A DNA stretch of 7,664 nt from MTP4 sp9310u (lineage in GTDB: Archaea; Halobacteriota; Methanosarcinia; Methanosarcinales; Methanosarcinaceae): positions 1 to 7,664 of the forward strand of contig DAOUSW010000152.1 of NCBI GenBank assembly GCA_030627005.1, written 5' to 3'. Numbering within the stretch: position 1 is the first letter of the stretch; each line of letters opens with the position of its first letter. The position numbers and the translations under genes were made by a program. The notes beneath the pieces are model-generated. The model ran no database searches. It saw only the letters and a list, made by a program, of their open reading frames with translations, and was not told where the DNA came from. Positions 1-5,031 of the stretch are shown one piece after another.

Positions 1-81
1 CACTTTTACCACTTTTACCACTTTTACCACTTTTACCACTTTTACCACTTTTACCACTTTTACCACTTTTACCACTTTCAT
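1..81. repeat. 9-bp tandem array at left edge
   Basis: The unit cacttttac is repeated eight times without error (1-72), followed by one decayed copy, cactttcat (73-81). The array runs off the left edge, so its true length is unknown. It ends about 65 bp before the first gene and just upstream of that gene's candidate TATA box. The plus strand is pyrimidine-rich with T4 runs, so it could also stop transcription arriving from the left (inference). Confidence 0.97.
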
Positions 82-105
82 CATTTTTTTCCTCACACGT
101 TTCAA

Positions 106-115
106 TTTAAAAAAA
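106..115 (+). promoter_or_regulatory. Candidate TATA box for the 146-607 gene
   Basis: TTTAAAAAAA lies about 36 bp upstream of the ATG at 146. Archaeal transcription would then begin near 130-137, giving a leader of only about 10-15 nt. No convincing Shine-Dalgarno sequence precedes the ATG, which fits a very short or leaderless message. This rests only on AT content and spacing. Confidence 0.3.
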
Positions 116-145
116 GTTAAATCAAGTACTTCCAAATAGTACACC

Positions 146-607
146 ATGAAAAGCAGCGAACTCTTTGCTGTTTTTACGGCAGCTGTTCTCGTCATTATCA
201 TATTATGGAACATCTTTCCAGTCCATACTTTTTTGGGACAGGAAGAAGACGAGGCCGCCCCGGACCTGGAAGTCAGTGCTTCCCGGGCAATTCAAACAGT
301 TGTCAACGACTCCAATGCTTCCGCGTACCTCTCGGAGAACTTCAGGGTTCCGGAATGGAGGGTTGTCAGGACCACCCTCATCTGCCACAGTACATACGAC
401 CTGAATGGGACTGCAACCCAGGAGGGAGAAAATGTCTGGAAAGTCGAGATCATGGAAAGGAACTGTGCCTGCGCAGGGGTGAACAGCCTCTACGTAATCG
501 AAGGCTACGTGTCCGCAGATACGGGGGAGCTCCTGGATGTATCCACAAAAATCACCTCGGAAAGCGGCTATGAAAAAGCTACCTGCTCCTCAACGGCATG
601 CCATTGA
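146..607 (+). CDS. Membrane-anchored cysteine-containing protein of unknown function
   Basis: The 153-residue protein has one hydrophobic N-terminal segment (about residues 7-26), which is either an uncleaved signal anchor or a signal peptide. An acidic stretch follows (EEDEAAPD, about 33-40), then an extracytoplasmic domain of about 110 residues. That domain contains five cysteines: C80, a CAC pair at C107/C109, and C147 and C152 next to the C-terminus, which ends CSSTACH. Several N-x-S/T sequons (for example NDS, NAS, NGT) fit a surface-exposed domain. I do not recognise the family. The last 38 bp overlap the next gene, which encodes a thioredoxin-CcdA fusion. That overlap suggests translational coupling and makes this protein a candidate partner or substrate whose disulfides the fusion reduces or isomerises. 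Coding character is supported by the sustained frame, the signal anchor and the operon position. Function is inference only. Confidence 0.75.
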   Translation: MKSSELFAVFTAAVLVIIILWNIFPVHTFLGQEEDEAAPDLEVSASRAIQTVVNDSNASAYLSENFRVPEWRVVRTTLICHSTYDLNGTATQEGENVWKVEIMERNCACAGVNSLYVIEGYVSADTGELLDVSTKITSESGYEKATCSSTACH

Positions 608-1739
608 TATAAAACCGGGGCTGAAAATATGCCTCTTATTACTGATCGGCCTTCTGTCCTTTAGCCCTGCACCCGCTTCGGCTGCCGGAAACGAGACCGT
701 TTCAGTGGAGTATTTCTACGAAGAAGGCTGCCTGAAATGCCAGCAGGCCCTGCCCGTGGTAGGCCAGGTCGTTAAGAGCTACCCTAATGTCAATTTTTCT
801 ATTTACGAAATAATGAGTTCCTATACCCGCATGAAAGAATACGGGATAACTACCGTCCCCACCATCGTCGTCAACCGCAACACAGTAATCACTTACCGGG
901 ACTACGAAGGAAACGAGACAATTCTCAAAACCCTGCTTGAGGAAGCAATCGAAACCTCCACTCTTCCGCCCCTTCCTGCAGGCGAGCCTCCTGCAGAAGA
1001 AAGTTCGGATTTTAACAATGAAACTAACAATGAAACCCCGGAGGAGCTTAACGGGGAGAAAATGAATCCTTTCTTCATCCTTGCCGCAGGCATCCTTGCG
1101 GGTTTCAACCCCTGCCTCCTCGCTGTAATGGCTTTTCTGGCCTCGATCACCCTTTCCCAGCAAGGCGGAAAATGGGAGATGCTCAAGATCACAGCCGGCT
1201 TTTCTGCCGGGATCTTTGTAATGTATATGGTTGCCGGGATTAGCATCCTCGGCACGGTCAGTTTCATCCCGAGAATCAGGGAGACTGTCACGACGTTCCT
1301 GGCACTGATGACCGGGATTGTCGGGCTCTGGCACATCTACGATGCATACAGGCTCAAAGTGGATGCAAAATCAACCTTCAAGACCCCTAAAGCCCTGAAA
1401 ACTTTCATGGAAAGGATCGGGAAAAAGAACCTCCTGCTCCTTTCTTTCCTGGCCGGAGGGATGTTTTCGCTGGTTAAAGCCCCCTGCGTGGGAGCAATCT
1501 ACCTCTCCATCCTGAACATGCTGGTCACGAAAACCGGCGTGATCGAAGGGGCATTCTACCTTGCCATCTACAACTTTGGCCTGGTGCTCCCGGTAATTGG
1601 CCTGGGAATACTGTTAACCGTCGGCCTGAGCCCGGAAACAGTCACGGAATTCAGGGAAAAAAGGAGAGTCGAAATCAGGCTGGTGACAGGGCTTATCCTT
1701 ATTGCCCTGGCCCTGCTGATGCAGTTCAGGATACTCTGA
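570..1739 (+). CDS. Secreted thioredoxin domain fused to CcdA/DsbD-type membrane electron transporter
   Basis: With ATG 570 the product is 389 residues. A lysine-containing N-region and hydrophobic core (about 19-38, ending ASA-A) form a signal peptide. A thioredoxin-like domain follows (about 43-130) with the redox motif CLKC (C54, C57) and a cis-proline segment TTVPT (P97). A proline- and NET-rich linker (about 130-165) leads to a six-helix CcdA-like domain (about 166-389). The CcdA domain carries the two signature cysteines, in GFNPC (C182) and KAPCVGAIY (C306). In CcdA/DsbD these two cysteines carry electrons from cytoplasmic thioredoxin across the membrane, and here the fused outer thioredoxin is the likely acceptor. 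ATG 570 is preceded by GGAAAG. An in-frame ATG at 537, behind GGGGGAG, would add 11 residues and cannot be excluded. The gene overlaps the preceding one, so the two are probably co-translated. Possible roles are cytochrome c or surface protein thiol maintenance. Confidence 0.88.
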   Translation: MKKLPAPQRHAIDIKPGLKICLLLLIGLLSFSPAPASAAGNETVSVEYFYEEGCLKCQQALPVVGQVVKSYPNVNFSIYEIMSSYTRMKEYGITTVPTIVVNRNTVITYRDYEGNETILKTLLEEAIETSTLPPLPAGEPPAEESSDFNNETNNETPEELNGEKMNPFFILAAGILAGFNPCLLAVMAFLASITLSQQGGKWEMLKITAGFSAGIFVMYMVAGISILGTVSFIPRIRETVTTFLALMTGIVGLWHIYDAYRLKVDAKSTFKTPKALKTFMERIGKKNLLLLSFLAGGMFSLVKAPCVGAIYLSILNMLVTKTGVIEGAFYLAIYNFGLVLPVIGLGILLTVGLSPETVTEFREKRRVEIRLVTGLILIALALLMQFRIL

Positions 1740-1772
1740 ACAGCCACAAGAATATCTAAAATGGGATTATCA

Positions 1773-1824
1773 GATTCCAGCTAAAATAAGATTCCAGCTA
1801 AAATAAGATTCCAGCTAAAATAAG
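1773..1824. repeat. 17-bp tandem array, three copies
   Basis: gattccagctaaaataa occurs three times in direct succession (1773-1789, 1790-1806, 1807-1823), identical in every base, plus one further matching base. It begins 34 bp after the stop codon of the thioredoxin-CcdA gene, in the convergent gap before the NOG1 gene. Confidence 0.97.
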
Positions 1825-1847
1825 TCCTGAATGAAGCAGCTTATCAC

Positions 1848-1872
1848 TAAAAGAAATTCAGAAATTAAAAAA
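1848..1872 (-). terminator. T-rich terminator of the NOG1 gene
   Basis: Reading the minus strand just past the NOG1 stop there is a run of six T (1872-1867), then further T3 and T4 runs (near 1858-1849). Archaeal transcription ends at such T tracts without needing a hairpin. The position, 15-40 nt after the stop, suits this. Confidence 0.45.
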
Positions 1873-1886
1873 GGTCAGATAAGGAG

Positions 1887-2909
1887 TCAGAGAATGGACT
1901 CCTCATCAGACTCTTCTTCAAGCTCTTCTTCAGACTCTTCTAAAGATTGAAGGCGCTTTTCTTCAATCATTACGACCAGTCTTTCAACTACCTCTTCAAT
2001 CCCTTCCCCTGTAATGGCGGAGATGTTCATTTCGACTTCTTCAAGCTTCTGGAATTCCGGCCTGTCCGCCTTATTCGAAACGACCAGCACGGGGAGGTCA
2101 AAGTTTTCCTTAATTTCTTCAAGGAGATGCCTCTGGTCTTTGATCTCGTACCCGCAGCTTTCACTGGGGTCCATGATGAACATGACAACCGCATCCAGGT
2201 AACTGATTGCAGTAATTGCCTGGCGCTCGATGTCGTTTCGCTCGGACATGGGCCGGTCCAGGAGACCCGGAGTATCCATGACCTGGTAGCGGATCCCTTC
2301 CCGGGTGAAGTGCCCTATGCTGACTCCTTTCGTGGTGAAGGGATAGGAGGCGACTTCCGGGGTTGCCCCGGTAACTTTTGAAACAAAACTGGACTTTCCT
2401 ACGTTCGGGTAGCCTGCAACCACGAGTGTGGGCTCGTCCTGGACTTCAGGAAGCTTCCTCAGGATGTTTCTTGCCTTGTTCAGGAAGAGGAGGTCCTTGT
2501 TAATGGACTTGATAATCGAAGCCAGCCTCCCGAAAGCTTCTTTCCGGACAGCATCGGGGCTTTCGGCAACCCTTATTTTCCCGACATAAGACCTGGCAAG
2601 CCCGTGGATTTTCTGGCTGGCCCACTCCACGGAACCCAGAGACATCCTGAGTTCGTCCACCCCTACCAGGACATCCGTTATTTCGTAATAGAAACGGGGA
2701 AGGTGTTCAAAACTCGGGAAACGCCGGACAATATTTGCCAGGTTATCGGACAGAATATTTGCCGCAGTCAGCAGCATGGATTCATTTGCACTGATCCGGC
2801 TATCTCTACCGTCAATGGTTTTCCCGGACATTGCCCTGGAAGCCCTTTTGAAGGATTTATTGATTAATTCCTCGGAAGTGGGAACTGTGTGAATTTTCTC
2901 GAATATCAT
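1887..2909 (-). CDS. NOG1-family GTP-binding protein (ribosome biogenesis GTPase)
   Basis: The protein has 340 residues. An N-terminal helical NOG1 domain (about 1-158; opening IFEKIHTVPTSEEL) is followed by an Obg/NOG1-type G domain. All motifs are present: G1 GYPNVGKSS (166-174), the G2 region FTTKG (191-195) with the switch threonine, G3 DTPG (212-215), G4 NKAD (279-282) and G5 SAITG (297-301). The last 20 residues form an acidic tail of repeated EE(S/L)E. Eukaryotic Nog1 acts in 60S subunit maturation, and archaeal members are assumed to act on the large subunit. The start fits the family's conserved N-terminus. No clear Shine-Dalgarno sequence precedes it, but TATTAAAG lies about 20 nt upstream, which suggests a leaderless transcript. 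The gene is convergent with the redox pair and divergent from the CBS regulator. Confidence 0.93.
   Translation of the reverse strand: MIFEKIHTVPTSEELINKSFKRASRAMSGKTIDGRDSRISANESMLLTAANILSDNLANIVRRFPSFEHLPRFYYEITDVLVGVDELRMSLGSVEWASQKIHGLARSYVGKIRVAESPDAVRKEAFGRLASIIKSINKDLLFLNKARNILRKLPEVQDEPTLVVAGYPNVGKSSFVSKVTGATPEVASYPFTTKGVSIGHFTREGIRYQVMDTPGLLDRPMSERNDIERQAITAISYLDAVVMFIMDPSESCGYEIKDQRHLLEEIKENFDLPVLVVSNKADRPEFQKLEEVEMNISAITGEGIEEVVERLVVMIEEKRLQSLEESEEELEEESDEESIL
1906..1941. repeat. 12-bp in-frame coding repeat in NOG1 tail
   Basis: Three 12-bp units lie back to back (1906-1917, 1918-1929, 1930-1941). The outer two are identical (tcagactcttct) and the middle one differs at two positions. 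On the coding strand each unit supplies four residues of the pattern EE(S/L)(E/D), so the acidic tail was built by tandem duplication within the last 20 codons. Confidence 0.9.
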
Positions 2910-3010
2910 ACTTTTCAGACTCTTTAATAGACGCTCTTCTACTGGCTTCTTGCGGAAAAACCCTTTTCAGGGCCATTCAAAGGCTCAACGACTTAAAAGT
3001 TCAATAACTT

Positions 3011-3057
3011 AAAGGCACTATGGCTTAAAAGGCACTATGGCTTAAAAGGCACTATGG
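3011..3057. repeat. 17-bp tandem array, nearly three copies
   Basis: The unit aaaggcactatggctta occurs at 3011-3027 and 3028-3044, and its first 13 bases recur at 3045-3057. The copies are identical. The array is about 100 bp upstream of the NOG1 start. The unit has the same length as the arrays at 1773 and 6582 but shares no sequence with them. Confidence 0.95.
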
Positions 3058-3107
3058 ACTGGATACTTCATCAGGCTGTCCTGACCCCGGTAAAATTTAC
3101 TCAGGAA

Positions 3108-3155
3108 GGTTTTTCCGGGTTTTTACGTGTGCCGGAAGAAACTACCCGAAAAACC
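3108..3155. other. Imperfect inverted repeat with two alternative pairings
   Basis: Left arm ggtttttccgggt (3108-3120) pairs with acccgaaaaacc (3144-3155) apart from one bulged C, around a 23-nt loop. The inner ttccgg (3113-3118) can instead pair with ccggaa (3132-3137). The two pairings exclude each other. It lies between divergent genes about 200 bp from the NOG1 start and 360 bp from the regulator start. Its role is unknown and it may simply be a relic. Confidence 0.45.
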
Positions 3156-3291
3156 ATACATAAAGATTAGGCTGTTACTTGCCGCAGCATCAGAAGGCTC
3201 AGGCAGAAGACCCAGGCACAAACTGCCAACATGTTAACTATTCATAATCTGTGATGACAAATCAATGAACGTTTAATGACATTACCGCCAT

Positions 3292-3316
3292 TTTTTATAT
3301 ATTTGTAATTACAAAT
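3292..3316 (+). promoter_or_regulatory. Distal TATA box with palindromic operator-like site
   Basis: TTTTTATATAT (3292-3302) is a good archaeal TATA box. Directly overlapping it is a perfect 16-bp palindrome, atttgtaattacaaat (3301-3316), made of two opposed TTTGTAAT half-sites. A dimeric regulator bound there would interfere with TBP/TFB or polymerase. The CBS regulator encoded downstream is an obvious candidate, but this is inference. Confidence 0.5.
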
Positions 3317-3377
3317 TGAAACAACAAACTGTAGATATAGCCCGCGATCTGTTGAATACTCAAAGCAGGACCGGACT

Positions 3378-3407
3378 CTTTTTATATTTGTAATTGTAAT
3401 TTGTAAT
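3378..3407 (+). promoter_or_regulatory. Second TATA box with three TTTGTAAT-like repeats
   Basis: A second TATA-like sequence, ctttttatattt (3378-3389), is followed by TTTGTAAT (3387-3394), ATTGTAAT (3393-3400) and TTTGTAAT (3400-3407), in direct orientation. The first lies exactly 85 bp, about eight helical turns, after the equivalent motif of the distal site. Transcription from here would begin near 3410 and give a leader of about 107 nt containing the inverted repeat at 3459-3480. Confidence 0.5.
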
Positions 3408-3458
3408 AGGAATTTATAATAATTAATAATGGCAAATAGTCATGTGGCTATTATTATC

Positions 3459-3497
3459 GATGTATATAGCGTTATACATCAACAGAATACATGTATA
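3459..3497 (+). promoter_or_regulatory. ATGTATA inverted-repeat cluster just before the CBS regulator
   Basis: gatgtata (3459-3466) and tatacatc (3473-3480) form a perfect 8-bp inverted repeat with a 6-bp spacer. The palindrome atacatgtat (3487-3496) repeats the same half-site. The left arm also reads as a TATA box (TGTATATAG), which would place a start near 3490 and a leader of about 27 nt. It may be an operator for autoregulation or a leader hairpin, and the sequence alone does not decide. Confidence 0.45.
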
Positions 3498-3516
3498 TGA
3501 AATTGATGGTGGTTGT

Positions 3517-4392
3517 ATGGAACTCACTCCTATTCAAAAAGACATTATAATTGCATTACTTAATCTTCAGCGGCAGAAAGACCGGGCGATCAAAGGGGAA
3601 GAAATCGCCGAGGTCATCCAGCGCAACCCGGGGACCATCCGCAACCAGATGCAGCTTTTAAAAGCCTTAGGTCTGGTTGAAGGGGTGCCCGGACCGAAAG
3701 GAGGGTACAAGCCCATGGGAGCAGCATACGGTGCCCTGAGGATCCAGCAGTTGAAACATGAATCCGTAGTCCCGATCTATAAAAACAACGTTATCGTTAA
3801 CGGGGCGACTGCTGCCGAGATCAGCTTTACGACAGTCCGCAGCCCGGACATGTGTAACGGGATAATTCGGGTGCTTGGGAACACCAAGGACTTCATACTT
3901 GACGATAAGATCCAGGTAGGCCCGACCCCTGTAAACCGGCTGATCATCCGGGGAGAAGTTACAGGGAGAGACGATACTAACAATTCCATTCTTTTCAACA
4001 TCAACGAAATGATCTCCCTTCCGAAAAAGCAGGTCAAGCACTACATGAAATACCCGCCGATGCTCGTGAACGTGAACGCCAGCATCCAGGAAGCAACCAG
4101 GCTTTTTATCCGCAACAACGTGCACGGTGCCCCGGTTGATGACAAAGGGAAAATCGTCGGGATTGTAACATACACCGACATCGCCCATGCCATTGTCCAG
4201 GGCAAGCTCAACATAAAAATAAAGGACATCATGACAAAAGAGCTGATCACTGTGGACGGGGACATGCAGCTCTACGACGTCGTGAAACTCTTCCACAAAT
4301 ACAACGTAGGAAGACTGGTTGTCACCATAAACGGGGTACCCAAAGGAACCCTCTCAAAAACCGACGTGCTTAACGAACTCGCAGTTTATTGA
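3517..4392 (+). CDS. HTH transcriptional regulator with C-terminal paired CBS domains
   Basis: With ATG 3517 the protein has 291 residues. A winged HTH fills about residues 1-68 (MELTPIQKDIIIALL, then a recognition-helix region NPGTIRNQMQLLKALGLVEG and a wing PGPKGGYKP). A middle domain of beta character follows (about 75-168). Two CBS repeats follow: about 176-226 (KYPPMLVNVNASIQEA to IVGIVTYTDI) and 238-289 (DIMTKELITVDGDMQ to LSKTDVLNEL). Paired CBS domains usually bind AMP, ATP or SAM-like ligands, so this is probably a nucleotide-responsive regulator, a known archaeal architecture (COG2524-like). ATG 3517 is chosen because GGTGGT precedes it and the protein then begins at the HTH. The in-frame ATG 3442 would add 25 residues translated from the ATGTATA repeat region and is unlikely. 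Target genes are unknown. The repeated palindromes upstream suggest autoregulation. Confidence 0.9.
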   Translation: MELTPIQKDIIIALLNLQRQKDRAIKGEEIAEVIQRNPGTIRNQMQLLKALGLVEGVPGPKGGYKPMGAAYGALRIQQLKHESVVPIYKNNVIVNGATAAEISFTTVRSPDMCNGIIRVLGNTKDFILDDKIQVGPTPVNRLIIRGEVTGRDDTNNSILFNINEMISLPKKQVKHYMKYPPMLVNVNASIQEATRLFIRNNVHGAPVDDKGKIVGIVTYTDIAHAIVQGKLNIKIKDIMTKELITVDGDMQLYDVVKLFHKYNVGRLVVTINGVPKGTLSKTDVLNELAVY

Positions 4393-4406
4393 ACTCGCGG
4401 TTTATT
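4375..4406. repeat. 16-bp duplication across the CBS-regulator stop codon
   Basis: gaactcgcagtttatt (4375-4390) is followed directly by gaactcgcggtttatt (4391-4406), 15 of 16 bases identical. The first copy encodes the C-terminal ELAVY, and the stop codon TGA (4390-4392) spans the junction. The second copy is a non-coding ghost that repeats the stop trinucleotide 16 bp downstream in another frame. Confidence 0.93.
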
Positions 4407-4515
4407 GAAAAGTTCAGTAATGAAAAAAAGTAGGAAATTTTGCAGGAGAAATCTCCGGCCCGAAGGTACCCGGAATCAATATATCCGGTAATAGATTGGG
4501 GCCGTGAGCCCTTAA

Positions 4516-4604
4516 TTCAATTCCTCTTTTCAATTCCTTTTCAATTTCTCTTTTCAATCCCTTTTCAATCCCTTTTCAATTTCTCTTTTCAATCCCTTTT
4601 CATA
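4516..4604. repeat. Mixed 11/13-bp pyrimidine array overlapping the hisE end
   Basis: Seven units lie back to back, all starting ttcaat. Four are 11 bp (three ttcaatccctt, one ttcaattcctt) and three are 13 bp (ttcaatttctctt or ttcaattcctctt), in the order 13-11-13-11-11-13-11. A 13+11 block at 4540-4563 recurs exactly at 4575-4598. The last unit contains the hisE stop codon (4589-4591) and its last three sense codons. On the plus strand the repeated T4 runs would make a good multi-site terminator for the convergent CBS gene (inference). Confidence 0.93.
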
Positions 4605-4903
4605 CTCTCATGACGGGCGCTAAGTTCGGCTGCAATTTCATCCAGAGTGATGTCATTTGCCGCAAGCATCACCAGAAGATGGAAAATCAGGTCTGAAGTT
4701 TCCGAAACGATCTCTGCATGGTCATTATTTCTAACCGCCAGGATCGTTTCAATGGACTCCTCCCCTACTTTTTCAAGGATTTTGTTCATACCCTTGCGGT
4801 GGTTCAAAAGTTTACAGACGTATGAACTTTCGTCATAGTTCATTTTTCGGTCCAGGATAATATCATACACTCTGTTTAAAATGGATAAGTCAGCATCCAG
4901 CAT
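4589..4903 (-). CDS. hisE: Phosphoribosyl-ATP pyrophosphatase (histidine biosynthesis)
   Basis: This is a single-domain HisE of 104 residues, the usual length for the unfused enzyme. It hydrolyses phosphoribosyl-ATP to phosphoribosyl-AMP and pyrophosphate, the second step of histidine synthesis, in the cytoplasm. The MazG-like all-alpha fold is recognisable from KILEKVGEESIETILA (about 41-56) and ETSDLIFHLLVMLA (about 68-81), whose acidic residues (E45, E48, E49, E68, D71) bind the metals. The start is well supported by AGGTG at 4910-4914, six bases before the ATG. The final residues KRD and the stop lie in the pyrimidine array. It is the next gene after leuC on the same strand, with a 115-bp gap that holds its own repeat and possible TATA box, so co-transcription is uncertain. 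No other his gene is in the window. Confidence 0.93.
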   Translation of the reverse strand: MLDADLSILNRVYDIILDRKMNYDESSYVCKLLNHRKGMNKILEKVGEESIETILAVRNNDHAEIVSETSDLIFHLLVMLAANDITLDEIAAELSARHESMKRD

Positions 4904-4920
4904 TCTAACACCTGTTCAAG

Positions 4921-4931
4921 AATTATAAAAA
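4921..4931 (-). promoter_or_regulatory. Candidate TATA box for hisE
   Basis: On the minus strand TTTTTATAATT lies about 23 nt upstream of the hisE ATG. That spacing would start transcription almost at the ATG, which conflicts with the good Shine-Dalgarno sequence at 4910-4914. Either this box is unused or the start point is shifted. Low certainty. Confidence 0.25.
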
Positions 4932-4943
4932 CACAGATAATTG

Positions 4944-5004
4944 GAAATTAATGGAAACGAAATGAAATTAATGGAAACGAAATGGGAATTGATTGAAAAC
5001 AAAT
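4944..5004. repeat. 20-bp tandem array in the leuC-hisE gap
   Basis: gaaattaatggaaacgaaat occurs at 4944-4963 and 4964-4983 without mismatch. A third, decayed copy (gggaattgattgaaaacaaa plus one base) fills 4984-5004. The array starts 41 bp upstream of hisE and ends 15 bp downstream of the leuC stop, so it fills the space where a leuC 3' end and a hisE promoter would both lie. Confidence 0.93.
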
Positions 5005-5008
5005 AAGT

Positions 5009-5031
5009 GAGAAAGGTTTCAGACCTTTCTC
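5009..5031 (-). terminator. Hairpin with the leuC stop codon in its loop
   Basis: gagaaaggt (5009-5017) and acctttctc (5023-5031) are perfect 9-bp complements around a 5-nt loop. On the coding strand the loop reads CTGAA and contains the TGA stop of leuC (5019-5021). The stem's 5' arm encodes the last codons and its 3' arm lies immediately after the stop, followed by modest T3 and T4 runs. It could mark or protect the 3' end of the leuC message. Whether it terminates transcription is not shown. Confidence 0.4.

Larger units (their letters stand above)
2910..3516. other. Divergent intergenic region without a gene
   Basis: This stretch of about 600 bp separates the divergent NOG1 and CBS-regulator genes. 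It holds a 17-bp triple repeat (3011-3057), an imperfect hairpin (3108-3155), two TATA-like sequences with repeated TTTGTAAT motifs (3292-3407), and an ATGTATA inverted repeat (3459-3497). The section 3160-3290 shows nothing I can name. No tRNA-like cloverleaf or convincing small gene is visible. An open frame reading upstream from 3516 to 3442 is promoter DNA and not a protein extension. Confidence 0.8.

Noticed and set aside
702..1336. Long minus-strand frames opposite the CcdA fusion
   Set aside because: They lie antisense to a well-supported gene and have compositions typical of shadow frames. The same holds for frames opposite NOG1, the CBS gene, leuC and the YkgJ gene.
1773..1824. Mobile-element terminal repeats or attachment site
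   Set aside because: The repeats are directly adjacent copies with no enclosed element, no transposase or integrase is present, and no inverted ends were found.
3160..3290. Possible small RNA or tRNA remnant in the divergent region
   Set aside because: No cloverleaf arms, T-loop motif or strong stem could be matched, so nothing can be supported.
3442..3516. N-terminal extension of the CBS regulator from ATG 3442
   Set aside because: The added 25 residues come from AT-rich DNA containing the ATGTATA inverted repeat and no ribosome-binding site precedes that ATG. ATG 3517 has GGTGGT and starts at the HTH domain.
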